Shown: positions 43,371 to 53,480, counted from the stretch's first letter. The stretch: DNA of 64,000 nt from Psychroserpens burtonensis DSM 12212 (GCF_000425305.1 NZ_KE384346.1:60919-124918), one strand, 5' to 3'. Made by a program: numbers and translations. The notes: a model not told the origin generated them from the sequence alone.

Positions 43371-44810
43371 TTAGAGGCGTGTTTCAGTAAAAGATTCACA
43401 TAATTCTAAGGTCTCCTTTACATCATTAAGAGTTGTTCTTGGGTTTATCAAACACATTCTAAGTACCACTTGGTTTTGTAGAACCGTAGTTACTAATAGC
43501 GCTTCTCTAGAGTCTACTACGTTTTGAGAAATTTTTTGATTTAGAGCATCTAATTCTTTTTCTGAAAATGTCTTACCGATTGGATTATATCTAAAGTTTA
43601 TTACCGCTAATGTTGCTGGTGAAATAACTTCCCAGTTCATGCTTTTTCGCAAGTAATCTTCTACGTTATCTGCTAGATCAATAGAGTAGGTAATCGCGCT
43701 TTTAAAGGCATCTAATCCAAATGTCTTCATAGACATATAAAATTTTAAAGCTCTAAAGCGACGAGTTAATTGAACACCGTGATCATAAAAGTTAATTTCG
43801 GAGGTATTACCTTCAATATCCCTGAGATATTCAGGTTTTTCACTAAATGTCTTACTTAACCATTTATGATTACGTACCAATAAACATCCCATTTCATAAG
43901 GTTGAAATAACCATTTATGAGGATCTATAGTTAAGGAGTCAGCCTTTTCTATACCTTTTAATAATTGCTTGCCTTTTTTAGATAAAATAGCAGCTCCTCC
44001 ATAAGCACCATCAACATGAAACCATAAATTTTCTATTTTACATATTTTCGCAATTTCATTAAGAGGATCTACACTTCCTGTATTGGTCGTTCCTGCTGTG
44101 GCAATAATACAAAAAGGTTGAAGCCCTTCTAAGCGATCTTTTGCAATTGCATTTTTTAGCTTATTCATCGCCATTTTGAATTCTAGGTCTGTAGGGATAA
44201 TTCTAACCTGTTCTTTTTTAAAACCAAGTATTCTTATGGCTTTTATATTTGAAGAGTGAGTTTGGTCTGACATATAAATAATGGCTTTAGAAAAATCATC
44301 ACCGCAACGTTGTTGTCTTGCAGTAGTAAGAGCCGTTAGATTAGCCATTGAGCCACCACTAGTAAAGATGCCTCCTCCTGTTTTTGCGGGAAATTTAAAT
44401 AGTTTTAATAACCAGTTCATAGTCACTATTTCAACTTCTGCGGCTGCGGGAGATGCAGCCCATCCACCAGAAAAAACATTAAATCCAGTTGCTAGCGTGT
44501 CTGCCATAACACTTACATAATTACTTGGGCCTGGAACAAAAGAAAACGATTTTGGATGCGAAACAATATTACTATTTGGTAATACTTTTTTAATCACAAA
44601 ATCAAAAACTTCTTGAAAATCGCTTTCTTTTTCAGGGATTTCAGCATTAAAAAGTAAATCCATTTCGTCTCTAGAAGCATAAGCCACTGGTTTTTTTAAA
44701 TGTTCTGTGTCAAAATGCTCAACAATGGCGTCAATCACTTGGTAGCCATAGCTTTTCATGTCTTCTTTTGATACTTGTAATTTACTTATATTAGTTTTAG
44801 TTAATGACAT
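43371..44810 (-). CDS. PLP-dependent group II decarboxylase
   Basis: 479 residues. The fold and motifs are those of aromatic-amino-acid/glutamate-type decarboxylases: GGWAASPAAAEVEIVTMNWLL, FTSGGSMANLTAL, IATAGTTNTGSVDP, HVDGAYGGAA (Asp to the pyridine N) and the Schiff-base Lys in TIDPHKWLFQPYE. The ATG at 44810 (MSLTKTNISKL) is preferred; the frame upstream to 44852 is short and unlike the family. Substrate cannot be told from the sequence (aromatic L-amino acids, glutamate, aspartate or 2,4-diaminobutyrate are possible). It follows the cco operon on the same strand by 45 bp and could be read through from it. Confidence 0.85.
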   Translation of the reverse strand: MSLTKTNISKLQVSKEDMKSYGYQVIDAIVEHFDTEHLKKPVAYASRDEMDLLFNAEIPEKESDFQEVFDFVIKKVLPNSNIVSHPKSFSFVPGPSNYVSVMADTLATGFNVFSGGWAASPAAAEVEIVTMNWLLKLFKFPAKTGGGIFTSGGSMANLTALTTARQQRCGDDFSKAIIYMSDQTHSSNIKAIRILGFKKEQVRIIPTDLEFKMAMNKLKNAIAKDRLEGLQPFCIIATAGTTNTGSVDPLNEIAKICKIENLWFHVDGAYGGAAILSKKGKQLLKGIEKADSLTIDPHKWLFQPYEMGCLLVRNHKWLSKTFSEKPEYLRDIEGNTSEINFYDHGVQLTRRFRALKFYMSMKTFGLDAFKSAITYSIDLADNVEDYLRKSMNWEVISPATLAVINFRYNPIGKTFSEKELDALNQKISQNVVDSREALLVTTVLQNQVVLRMCLINPRTTLNDVKETLELCESFTETRL

Positions 44811-44855
44811 ACGTTGAGTTAAAAAAATAGTTAGTGTATGATGGGATGTCATACT

Positions 44856-45557
44856 TTAATGGCAGTCTATTGTACTAGAAGCTACATCAACAATTGGAGC
44901 AGGAGAGAGGTAAGGAATTCCCAATCCCATACCACGAACTATAAATAACAATCCAATAATCACGATAAATACAGGAATCGCTTTTTGAATGCGCTGCTTT
45001 ACAGAAGAATTTAAAAATTTCCCTAGATAAATTGCAGTCGTCATTAAAGGGATTGTGCCCAAACCAAAAAGTATCATATATAAACTACCATATACTGCAT
45101 TTTGCATCGCTAGAGACGCAAAAACTGCCATATATACTAATCCGCAAGGGAGAAAACCGTTAAGAAAACCTATGGTTAAAAACGTATCGGCTGTTTTCTT
45201 TTTAAGTGCTTTCCCTAGTTTTGTTTTTACTGCGGAAATGAGCCTGTATAAAGGTTTTGAGAAGTTGTATTTATTGAAAATTCGAACTGGAATGAGCACG
45301 ACTACGATCATTAAAATTCCGATAAGAATTGATAGTTGTTGTTGAATTCCGAAGAGATATAAACTCTTGCCTACTAATCCAAAAACGAGACCTATAACGG
45401 AGTAGGCCAGCAACCTTCCGAAGTGATACGTGAAAATCTGAAATACTTTTCTAGTAGAATTACTTCTATCTACAGGCAACATAAAGGCGATAGGTCCACA
45501 CATGCCAACGCAGTGAAAACTTCCTAAAAGACCAAATATGAGTGCAGACCAGAGCAT
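44856..45557 (-). CDS. TauE/SafE-like membrane protein at the end of the cco operon
   Basis: 233 residues, six or seven membrane segments, starting MLWSALIFGLLGSFHCVGMCGPIAF with the C-x3-C pair (HCVGMC) typical of this family of cytochrome-oxidase-associated membrane proteins, and FLNGFLPCGLVYMA (PCG) in the second half. The ATG at 45557 is chosen because it starts the first helix; the frame further upstream overlaps ccoH. Proteins of this type follow ccoH in many Bacteroidota and proteobacteria and are thought to take part in copper delivery or oxidase maturation. Confidence 0.82.
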   Translation of the reverse strand: MLWSALIFGLLGSFHCVGMCGPIAFMLPVDRSNSTRKVFQIFTYHFGRLLAYSVIGLVFGLVGKSLYLFGIQQQLSILIGILMIVVVLIPVRIFNKYNFSKPLYRLISAVKTKLGKALKKKTADTFLTIGFLNGFLPCGLVYMAVFASLAMQNAVYGSLYMILFGLGTIPLMTTAIYLGKFLNSSVKQRIQKAIPVFIVIIGLLFIVRGMGLGIPYLSPAPIVDVASSTIDCH

Positions 45558-45567
45558 TTTTTTTACT

Positions 45568-46014
45568 TTAATATATAATCTCTTTTTTGTAGAGATATGA
45601 TTTACCTTTATATTGCCAATCAACTTTAATGTTCCAACGACCATCTAACAAACGATTGTCAGGTATGAGCAAATTGTGATTTGACAATGAAATTGTAGTT
45701 TCAAAGTCCACTTGTTTATTAGACGGTCTATATAGGAACACTTTTCCAGTGATTTTATTTGTGTCTAAAGATTTGGGAAATGAAATTTCTAAACCTTTGT
45801 CAGTTCGGATCCAGGAAATATTTGTTGTTAAAGCTTTAGCATTATTTTCTTTGTTTATTTCGTCTTGGAATTCTAATTCTGCCTTATAATAATTTTCTGT
45901 CACTAATGATGTATCATATTTATCATTCATATTCATATGAATGACGAAGTACATTATAAAGCTTATAAAAGCTATAAAAGCTAATATGATTCCTGTTCCC
46001 CAATTAAATTTCAT
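45568..46014 (-). CDS. ccoH: FixH/CcoH assembly protein
   Basis: 148 residues with a single N-terminal membrane anchor (WGTGIILAFIAFISFIMYFVIHM) followed by VTENYYKAELEFQDEINKENNAKAL, the FixH signature, and a small beta domain (GKVFLYRPSNKQVDF...LLDGRWNIKVDWQYKGKSY). Needed for assembly of cbb3 oxidase. 12 bp downstream of ccoG. Confidence 0.88.
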   Translation of the reverse strand: MKFNWGTGIILAFIAFISFIMYFVIHMNMNDKYDTSLVTENYYKAELEFQDEINKENNAKALTTNISWIRTDKGLEISFPKSLDTNKITGKVFLYRPSNKQVDFETTISLSNHNLLIPDNRLLDGRWNIKVDWQYKGKSYLYKKEIIY

Positions 46015-46026
46015 AATTCTTTGTTT

Positions 46027-47451
46027 TTAATTATAACTTCTTGGACCTAAGAAATTAACAGTCGTGGTTTCTATCAATTCATCTCCACTGTACACCTCAA
46101 TCATTAGTTTGTCTTTATCACCCGAGAGTTCACTCTTATCAATTTCTATAAATACTGTACCTTCTGCAGCGCCTTGAGCTGGTACTTGAAAATTATCTGA
46201 CGTTGATACCAATTTAATTTCGCCTTTATACTTTCGTAATTTAAAGCTCACATCGCTTATAGTATCTGTTGTTTTGTTAATCAATTTATAGGTAAATACA
46301 TTACTAATGATATTACCCTGTTTATGCTCATATAATTGACCGGGAAGCCTCAAAATTCTAGCTTCAAGATCTGTTCTTAATAAAAGCAATCCCGTGAGCA
46401 GACCAGTCAAAATAATCAATACTGCGGTATAGCCTTTTAATCGTGGTGTAAATTCAAATTTATTTTTCTTTTCTATGTCATCTTCACTGGCATAACGAAT
46501 CAATCCTTGTGGCAGATTGATACTCTCCATAATATGATCACATTCATCTATACAAGCTGTGCAGTTTACACATTCTAACTGGGTACCATTTCTAATATCA
46601 ATTCCTGTAGGGCAAACATTTACACATTGCATACAATCTATACAATCACCATGACCAAGAGCTTCACGGTCTTCATTTTTTCTAAAACTTTTACGTCCAT
46701 TCTCACTTTCACCACGTTTATGATCGTAAGCCACAATAATTGACTTATTATCTAATAAAACGCCTTGTAATCTACCATAGGGGCAAGCGATAATGCATAC
46801 TTGCTCTCTAAACCAGGCAAATACAAAATAAAAAACAGCTGTAAATATGACTAGCGGAATAAGTGTGCCAGTATGAGCAAAAGGCCCTTCGGTTATATAT
46901 TTAATAAGGGTGTCACTTCCAATTAAATAAGCTAAAAATACGTTAGCGATTAGAAATGAAATCACCAGAAATACGAACCATTTTAATAGACGTTTTCTAA
47001 TTTTTTCTGCATCCCATTTTTGTCGATCAAGCTTACGTTGTTTATTTCTGTCACCATCAATCCAATATTCTATTCGTCTAAAAACCATTTCCATGAATAT
47101 GGTTTGCGGACAAATCCATCCACAGAAAATACGACCAAATGCTACTGTGAAAAGAGCGATAAAAACGACGCCAATCAACATCGAAATCACAAACAGGTAG
47201 AAATCTTGTGGCCAAAACGGAAATCCAAAAATATTAAAACGACGCTCCAATACATTGAACATTAAAAATTGATTGCCACCCACTTTGATAAATGGTGCAA
47301 TACATAGAAATACGATTAGACCATAGCTTACTATTTTTCGTTTTTCGTAATAGCGACCACTTGGCTTTTTTGGATATACCCAAGCGCGTTTTCCATCATC
47401 AGTAAGGGTGCCAATAGTATCTCTGAACGATTCGTTTTTGGGTGTTTCCAT
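46027..47451 (-). CDS. ccoG: CcoG (FixG) iron-sulfur protein
   Basis: 474 residues: a membrane part with about five helices including GRIFCGWICPQTIFMEMVFRRIEYWIDG and ACPYGRLQGVLLD, then a ferredoxin domain with two 4Fe-4S sites (CIDCMQCVNVCPTGIDIR; CVNCTACIDECD), and a C-terminal Ig-like domain (about 375-474). CcoG reduces Cu(II) to Cu(I) for insertion into cbb3 oxidase in other bacteria. 3 bp downstream of ccoP. Confidence 0.93.
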   Translation of the reverse strand: METPKNESFRDTIGTLTDDGKRAWVYPKKPSGRYYEKRKIVSYGLIVFLCIAPFIKVGGNQFLMFNVLERRFNIFGFPFWPQDFYLFVISMLIGVVFIALFTVAFGRIFCGWICPQTIFMEMVFRRIEYWIDGDRNKQRKLDRQKWDAEKIRKRLLKWFVFLVISFLIANVFLAYLIGSDTLIKYITEGPFAHTGTLIPLVIFTAVFYFVFAWFREQVCIIACPYGRLQGVLLDNKSIIVAYDHKRGESENGRKSFRKNEDREALGHGDCIDCMQCVNVCPTGIDIRNGTQLECVNCTACIDECDHIMESINLPQGLIRYASEDDIEKKNKFEFTPRLKGYTAVLIILTGLLTGLLLLRTDLEARILRLPGQLYEHKQGNIISNVFTYKLINKTTDTISDVSFKLRKYKGEIKLVSTSDNFQVPAQGAAEGTVFIEIDKSELSGDKDKLMIEVYSGDELIETTTVNFLGPRSYN

Positions 47452-47454
47452 GTG

Positions 47455-48405
47455 TTATTTATTTTCGATCGTAATGATAGCATCTGTTTTGACTTCTATT
47501 GCTTCGGTAGGTATGTCTTCTGCAGGTGCCTCTTTACTAACCCAAATATCACCTTCAGGAGCTTTAGGTTCAGCAGGTGTGGTTCCTTGAAATGTAAGAA
47601 GGTAGCTAGCAACTTGTGCCATTTCTGACGGTTTTAAACTTTGTTTCCATGATATCATACCTTTTCCGTCACGACCACCTTCAGAAATTGTTTTAAATAC
47701 ATTTTTAATTCCTCCACCTAAAATCCAGTTTTTATCGGTCAGGTTAGGGCCAATTCCTCCACCGCCATCTGCTTTGTGACAAGCCACACAGTTAGTTTCA
47801 AAGATTGTCTTACCATTACTAAGGTCTGAAGCATCGGCTAATAGTGTTACCGTATTAAAGTCTACTAAGTCTTTTGCCGTTTTTTTATACTCTTGAATAT
47901 CAATTTTGGCCTGAGCGATTTCTGCTTGAAGTTCATCAATTTGGGTGGCACCATTGAATACATGATATTTTACCATATAAACTGCTGCAAAAACAATAGA
48001 AGCGTAGAATCCATATTTCCACCAAGGCGGTAAATCATTATCTAATTCTTTAATTCCGTCATAGTTATGATCTAAAATGATCACATGTTCTTGTTCAATA
48101 GGTTTTTGACCTAGAGATTTAGAATATAATTTTTGAAGCCACTGTATTAGTTTTGAAGGTGCATTTCGTTTTGTATCGTATCTAGCTTTTGCTTCGGCAT
48201 CAAGACTTTGATACAATACATTGTCTAATGCACTAGTAATTGCCTCTATGGCAATTAAAATAAGAAGTATAAGTAACAAGAATAACGACACTAAAGGTTG
48301 CGCTATAAATGCTGGTTCACCTCCAGAATCTATAACAAGTTCTGTAATTGCGAAAATGATAAAGAATATTACAGGTACTCTTAACCATGATGGTATAGTT
48401 CTCAT
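47455..48405 (-). CDS. ccoP: cbb3 oxidase subunit III (CcoP), one-haem form
   Basis: 316 residues: two N-terminal membrane helices (about 8-50), a central helix at about 130, and a single cytochrome c domain with FETNCVACHKADGGGGIGPNLTD and the later Met in GKGMISWKQSLKP. CcoP in Proteobacteria has two CxxCH sites; here only one exists. Delivers electrons to the CcoN-CcoO catalytic core. Overlaps ccoQ by 4 bp. Confidence 0.92.
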   Translation of the reverse strand: MRTIPSWLRVPVIFFIIFAITELVIDSGGEPAFIAQPLVSLFLLLILLILIAIEAITSALDNVLYQSLDAEAKARYDTKRNAPSKLIQWLQKLYSKSLGQKPIEQEHVIILDHNYDGIKELDNDLPPWWKYGFYASIVFAAVYMVKYHVFNGATQIDELQAEIAQAKIDIQEYKKTAKDLVDFNTVTLLADASDLSNGKTIFETNCVACHKADGGGGIGPNLTDKNWILGGGIKNVFKTISEGGRDGKGMISWKQSLKPSEMAQVASYLLTFQGTTPAEPKAPEGDIWVSKEAPAEDIPTEAIEVKTDAIITIENK

Positions 48406-48587
48406 AGTTCTGATGGATTTTGGTTATCTAAAGGGATATTACTCACGGTAGTGATGTAGTCTTTTTTTGCAGTAATGACCCACCAAAATAAGATGACAAA
48501 AAAACTGAAAAATATAATTAGGGAAATCAAGGGATATATTTCAATTCCTGCGATGCTTTCCATATGGTTTTTTACAAATTTTAACAT
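48402..48587 (-). CDS. ccoQ: cbb3 oxidase small subunit CcoQ
   Basis: 61 residues with one membrane helix (YPLISLIIFFSFFVILFWWVI) followed by a short charged tail (TAKKDYITTVSNIPLDNQ), the usual FixQ/CcoQ layout. Position between the ccoNO fusion (6 bp gap) and ccoP (4 bp overlap) decides the identification. Confidence 0.85.
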   Translation of the reverse strand: MLKFVKNHMESIAGIEIYPLISLIIFFSFFVILFWWVITAKKDYITTVSNIPLDNQNPSEL

Positions 48588-48593
48588 GATTAA

Positions 48594-50777
48594 TTAGTTT
48601 TGAGTTGTTGAAACGTCCTTAACTTTAATATCTGTACCAAGTCGTTGTAAATAAGCAATGACTGCTACAATTTCTCTATTTCGCATTTCAATGAAAGCTT
48701 CTCCACCAGCTTGTTTATCTGCTTCATATGATGACGCAAAATCTGGATCTGTATATAGATTTTTTTCAATTTGAGTACCTTGCTCATCCATCAATTGTTG
48801 TGCATTAGCAATTTCTTCGTCTGTATAAGGCACTCCAAGCGTAACCATAACTTTCATTTTAGCCTCGGTTTGTGATTTGTCAAGCGCATCTCTTACGAGC
48901 CATTGATAAGAAGGCATAATAGAACCAGAAGAGGTGCTTTGTGGGTCATACATATGGTTTAAGTGCCAATTGTCTGAGTACTTTCCTCCAATTCGATGTA
49001 AATCTGGACCTGTACGTTTACTTCCCCAAAGGAATGGATGATCATAAACAAATTCTCCAGCTTTTGAATATTCACCATAGCGTTCAACCTCATTTCTAAA
49101 TGGACGTACCATTTGTGAATGGCAGCCAACACAGCCTTCTCTTATATATATATCTCGCCCTTCTAGTTCTAAAGGTGTATAAGGTTTTACACTAGCAATA
49201 GTTGGGATATTTGATTTTACTAATAATGTTGGTACAATTTGTACGATACCACCAATAAGTATAGCGACGGTAGCCAAAATTGTTAATTTAACAGGCTTAC
49301 GTTCTAGCCAAGTGTGCCATCCTTCTCCAGCAACACGTCTTTTAGAGACACGCTGAAGTGCAGGAGCTTCTGCAAGTTCGTCGGTGACTTTACTACCTTG
49401 TACAATAGTGATAATAACATTGAATACCATGATTAAGGTACCCGTAATAAACAGTGTTCCACCAATGGCACGCATCCAGTATAGTGGCATTATTGCAGTT
49501 ACTGTTTCTAAGAAATTACCATACACTAAAGTTCCATCTGGATTAAACTGTTTCCACATTGCCCATTGCTGAAAACCAGCTACGTACATTGGTAAGGTGT
49601 AAAAGATAATTCCTAATGTGCCAATCCAAAAGTGAAGGTTAGCAAGACCTATAGAATATAATTTTGTTTTAAATAATTTTGGTACTAGGTAGTAGATCAT
49701 TCCAAAGGTTAAAAACCCATTCCAAGCGAGTGCTCCAACGTGTACGTGAGCGATAATCCAATCTGTGAAATGCGCCATAGCATTTACACTTTTAAGCGAT
49801 AGCATAGGGCCTTCAAAAGTTGCCATACCATAACCGGTAATGGCGACGACCATAAATTTTAAAACAGGATCTGTACGAACTTTATCCCAGGCACCACGAA
49901 GCGTCAGGAGACCATTAATCATTCCTCCCCAAGAAGGCATTAATAACATAACTGAAAAGGCCACCCCAAGGTTTTGAGCCCATTCTGGTAACGCCGTGTA
50001 TAATAAATGGTGAGGACCAGCCCAAATGTAAATGAATATTAATGACCAAAAGTGAACGATTGAAAGTCTGTAAGAGTAAATCGGTCTATTCGCTGCTTTT
50101 GGCACAAAATAATACATCAATCCTAAAAAAGGTGTGGTTAAGAAAAAGGCAACAGCATTATGTCCATACCACCATTGCACTAAGGCATCTTGAACCCCTG
50201 CATATACTGAGTAACTTTTTAAACCACTCACTGGTAAAGCTAAACTATTAAAGATATGAAGCACAGCGACGGTTACAAATGTTGCGATATAAAACCAGAT
50301 GGCTACATATAAATGACGTTGCCTTCTTTTTAATATGGTGCCTATTAAGTTCCAACCAAAAACAACCCAAATAACAGCAATCGCTATATCAAAAGGCCAT
50401 TCTAATTCAGCGTATTCTTTAGACGTTGTATACCCTAGAGGTAGTGTAATCGCTGCACCAACTATTATAGCTTGCCAACCCCAAAAGTTGATTTTACTTA
50501 AGGTATCATTAAACATTCTTGCTTTTAATAACCGTTGTGTCGAGTAATAGACACCAGCAAAAATGGCATTTCCAACAAACGCAAAAATCACCGCATTGGT
50601 GTGTAACGGTCTTAAACGACCAAAACTTAACCAGGAGATTCCGCTGGTCATATTTGGAAATAGAAACATGAATGCGAGTAGCAAACCTACTGACATCCCT
50701 ACAACTCCCCAAATCATGGTGGCGTAGAGGAAATTTTTGACGATTTTGTTATCGTAATGAAACTGTTGAACTTCCAT
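48594..50777 (-). CDS. ccoNO: cbb3 oxidase subunits I and II fused (CcoNO)
   Basis: 727 residues. Residues 1 to about 500 are CcoN: twelve membrane helices with haem and CuB histidines (PLHTNAVIFAF; YGHNAVAFFLTTPFLGLMYYFVPKA; GPHHLLYTALPEW; AHVHVGALAWNGF). From about 540 the CcoO part follows: ELEGRDIYIREGCVGCHSQMVRPFRNEVERYGEYSKAGE with one haem c site and GPDLHRIGGKYSDNWHLNHMYDP. The fusion of the two subunits in one chain is usual for Bacteroidota. High-affinity terminal oxidase for low oxygen. Confidence 0.95.
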   Translation of the reverse strand: MEVQQFHYDNKIVKNFLYATMIWGVVGMSVGLLLAFMFLFPNMTSGISWLSFGRLRPLHTNAVIFAFVGNAIFAGVYYSTQRLLKARMFNDTLSKINFWGWQAIIVGAAITLPLGYTTSKEYAELEWPFDIAIAVIWVVFGWNLIGTILKRRQRHLYVAIWFYIATFVTVAVLHIFNSLALPVSGLKSYSVYAGVQDALVQWWYGHNAVAFFLTTPFLGLMYYFVPKAANRPIYSYRLSIVHFWSLIFIYIWAGPHHLLYTALPEWAQNLGVAFSVMLLMPSWGGMINGLLTLRGAWDKVRTDPVLKFMVVAITGYGMATFEGPMLSLKSVNAMAHFTDWIIAHVHVGALAWNGFLTFGMIYYLVPKLFKTKLYSIGLANLHFWIGTLGIIFYTLPMYVAGFQQWAMWKQFNPDGTLVYGNFLETVTAIMPLYWMRAIGGTLFITGTLIMVFNVIITIVQGSKVTDELAEAPALQRVSKRRVAGEGWHTWLERKPVKLTILATVAILIGGIVQIVPTLLVKSNIPTIASVKPYTPLELEGRDIYIREGCVGCHSQMVRPFRNEVERYGEYSKAGEFVYDHPFLWGSKRTGPDLHRIGGKYSDNWHLNHMYDPQSTSSGSIMPSYQWLVRDALDKSQTEAKMKVMVTLGVPYTDEEIANAQQLMDEQGTQIEKNLYTDPDFASSYEADKQAGGEAFIEMRNREIVAVIAYLQRLGTDIKVKDVSTTQN

Positions 50778-50787
50778 AGTAATTTAA

Positions 50788-50973
50788 TTAGTCTTTTTTG
50801 ATTTTAATAGATGGTTTTGGTTGCTTTTTAACGAGTTCGTCATCAAAAAGCATTCTAACAGAAGGTGTATAACTATCATCAAACTGTCCTTTTCTCACTG
50901 CAGTTATAAATGCAATAAAAAACACAACAGCAATAATAATGCTGATACTTAATAAAATATATATAACACTCAT
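50788..50973 (-). CDS. ccoS: cbb3 maturation protein CcoS
   Basis: 61 residues: one membrane helix (LLSISIIIAVVFFIAFITAV) followed by RKGQFDDSYTPSVRMLFDDE, which is the CcoS/FixS signature (GQFDD..P..R.L.DD). First gene of the cco operon, 10 bp before ccoNO. Needed for cofactor insertion into CcoN. Confidence 0.92.
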   Translation of the reverse strand: MSVIYILLSISIIIAVVFFIAFITAVRKGQFDDSYTPSVRMLFDDELVKKQPKPSIKIKKD

Positions 50974-50993
50974 ACCTATTAGAAGTTATGGTT

Positions 50994-51040
50994 CAAAATT
51001 ACGTTCGAACGCGTTCTTAAAACATGATTTTTATCATGTT
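50994..51040 (-). promoter_or_regulatory. Fnr-type box plus -7 element of the cco operon
   Basis: A perfect 20-bp palindrome, AACATGAT-TTTT-ATCATGTT (51021-51040), contains the core ATGATTTTTATCAT (51024-51037). On the minus strand TAATTTTG, a full consensus -7 element, begins at 51001, exactly 36 nt from the core start. The ccoS ATG is at 50973. Confidence 0.8.
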
Positions 51041-51107
51041 TGGAATTTAATGTTGCTCTATTTAAATTATTTTATTCGGAAATATGCAAACACCATATTT
51101 CTTCTTT

Positions 51108-53480
51108 TTATTTTAGCTTTTTACCCAAAAGGTTAGTCGTAATAGTGGTAAATACTACGATACTAATAGAGCTTAAAGGCATCAGAATAGCTGCGATAAC
51201 GGGAGCTAATTGTCCTGTGACTGCAAAGTAAAGCCCTATGATGTTGTAAATAAATGACAACAGAAAACTCCATTTTATAATCTTGATAGCACTTTTTGAA
51301 GCACTAATAAATTTGTTAAGCTGATTGAATTTTGAAGCATCTAAAATGGCATCACAAGCAGGGGAAAACACATTCACGTTTTCTGACAATGCAATGCCAA
51401 CGTTACTTTGCGCAAGTGCTCCAGCATCATTTAGACCGTCACCAATCATTAATATTTTTGCACCTTCAGTTTGATGATATTTAATGTAGTCTAGCTTATC
51501 ATCTGGTTTTTGATTGAAAATTAGTTTCGTTTTTGAAGGCAATAACTTTTTGAGATTGTCAAATTCACCTTCATTATCTCCAGACAGAATGACTAAATCG
51601 TAGTTCTTCTTCAGTTTGTTGAATAATTTTGATAGTCCTTTTCTATAGCTATTATAAAAGGTGTATTTTCCTTTATATTTATTGTTTGCACTAATGTGCA
51701 CTTGCGTGTTTAGAATTGTAGATTCTTGAGTACCGACAAAACTTGCTGATCCAATTTTTATATGATTTTCGTTGTAAGTTCCTTCAATCCCTTTTCCTAA
51801 ATGTTCTTCAAAATGATTGAGTGAAATAATATGATGTTCATCCAAAATATCATAAAGCGTTCTGCTTAATGGATGATTAGAACCACGAAGTGTGTTTTTT
51901 AATAATGTTTCTTCTGAAGGGTTTAAAGCCATTCCATCATATTGCGCTCTGCTTTTTTTGTTGGACGTGATGGTGCCAGTTTTATCAAAAATGATGGTGT
52001 CAATCTCAGCCAGCTGTTCAATAACAGAAGCGTTTTTGACGTAGAATTTTAACTTTCCGAAGATACGCAGTAAATTTCCAAAGGTAAAAGGAGCAGAGAG
52101 TGCAATGGCGCAAGGGCAGGCAATAATGAGAACTGCAGTGAAAACATTCATTGCTTTTGAAGCATCCACAAAAAGCCAAAACGTGGTTGAAACAAAAGCA
52201 ATACTGAGTACTGCTATCGTGAATTTTTTACTAATTTTATTAGTTAAGGTTGTGAAGCCGTCTTCCTTGTTTTTGCTAAATACATCGTTACTCCACAGCT
52301 GTGTGAGGTAACTTTGTTCTACAGATTTTAGTGCTTCCATCTCGATAACTCCAGAGGTTTGTTTCCCTCCTGCAAAGAGTTTGTCACCCGATTTTTTACT
52401 CACTGTCTCAGATTCTCCAGTAACGAAACTGTAGTCAATTCGTGCTTTTCCGTTGATTAAGATGCCGTCAACAGGAATCAGTTCTTCATTTCTAATAAGT
52501 AAACGATCACCTTTTTTAATGTCATAGACTTGGATTGGGTGTTCGCCCATTTTCGAAGATATTTTAGTTACCGCAATTGGGAAATACGATTTGTAATCGC
52601 GTTCAAAAGATAAAAATGTATATGTTTTTTGCTGAAAGAATTTACCGAGTAACAAAAAGAATACGAGTCCTGTTAGACTATCAAAAAACCCCGAGCCGAA
52701 ATCAAAGATGATGTCTACGGTACTTCTTATAAATAGAACTGCAATACCTAATGCAATTGGGACATCAATGTTTAATAATTTAGATCGTAATCCTTTATAT
52801 GCTGAGACAAAATAATCACGTCCTGCATAAAAAACAACGGGTAAAGAAAAGGCGAACATTAACCATCGAAATACGGGTTTGTATTGTTCTATCCAAAAAC
52901 CATCTACTTGAAAATATTCTGGAAATGATAAGAACATTACATTACCAAAGGCAAAGCCAGCAACACCTAACTTATAAATGAGACTTCTATTGACGTTTTG
53001 TTGACCGGTTTTAAAATCGTCAAGTGAAATGTAAGGCTCATAGCCAATTGTAGCTAATAATAAAACAACCTCTTTAAGCGATGTAATTTCAGAATTATAG
53101 GTGACGCGGACAGTTTTCTTTCCAAAGTTTACTTGAGAAGACGATATATTTGGATTTAATTTATTGAGGTTTTCTAAAATCCAAATACAAGAACTACAGT
53201 GAATATGTGGAATGTATAAAGTCGTAATTTGTGTGTTTCCGTCGTTAAATTCGGTGAGTTTTTCAATGATATTTTCTTGAGAAAGGAAATCGTATTTACC
53301 TTGAATTTCTTTTGGAACAGCACCAGGAGCTGCTTGTAAATCATAGTAGCAAGTCAAGTCATTCTCTGAGAAAATCTCATAAACCGTCTTACATCCATTA
53401 CAACAGAAGTTTTTATCATCAAAGGCTATGATTGTGTTATTACAATCATCACCACAGTGGTAACAAGAAATCTTGTCCAT
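51108..53480 (-). CDS. ccoI: Copper-transporting P-type ATPase CcoI
   Basis: 790 residues. An N-terminal Cys-rich zinc-ribbon-like part (CYHCGDDCN...FCCNGCKTVYEIF, 5-35) precedes a heavy-metal domain with HCSSC (about 95), then eight membrane helices with the CPC motif in IIACPCAIALSAPF, the phosphorylation site DKTGTIT, and the GDGLNDAGAL hinge. Exports copper for cbb3 and probably N2O reductase assembly. It is read towards ccoS (127 bp gap) and has its own Fnr-type promoter at 53506-53549. Confidence 0.93.
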   Translation of the reverse strand: MDKISCYHCGDDCNNTIIAFDDKNFCCNGCKTVYEIFSENDLTCYYDLQAAPGAVPKEIQGKYDFLSQENIIEKLTEFNDGNTQITTLYIPHIHCSSCIWILENLNKLNPNISSSQVNFGKKTVRVTYNSEITSLKEVVLLLATIGYEPYISLDDFKTGQQNVNRSLIYKLGVAGFAFGNVMFLSFPEYFQVDGFWIEQYKPVFRWLMFAFSLPVVFYAGRDYFVSAYKGLRSKLLNIDVPIALGIAVLFIRSTVDIIFDFGSGFFDSLTGLVFFLLLGKFFQQKTYTFLSFERDYKSYFPIAVTKISSKMGEHPIQVYDIKKGDRLLIRNEELIPVDGILINGKARIDYSFVTGESETVSKKSGDKLFAGGKQTSGVIEMEALKSVEQSYLTQLWSNDVFSKNKEDGFTTLTNKISKKFTIAVLSIAFVSTTFWLFVDASKAMNVFTAVLIIACPCAIALSAPFTFGNLLRIFGKLKFYVKNASVIEQLAEIDTIIFDKTGTITSNKKSRAQYDGMALNPSEETLLKNTLRGSNHPLSRTLYDILDEHHIISLNHFEEHLGKGIEGTYNENHIKIGSASFVGTQESTILNTQVHISANNKYKGKYTFYNSYRKGLSKLFNKLKKNYDLVILSGDNEGEFDNLKKLLPSKTKLIFNQKPDDKLDYIKYHQTEGAKILMIGDGLNDAGALAQSNVGIALSENVNVFSPACDAILDASKFNQLNKFISASKSAIKIIKWSFLLSFIYNIIGLYFAVTGQLAPVIAAILMPLSSISIVVFTTITTNLLGKKLK

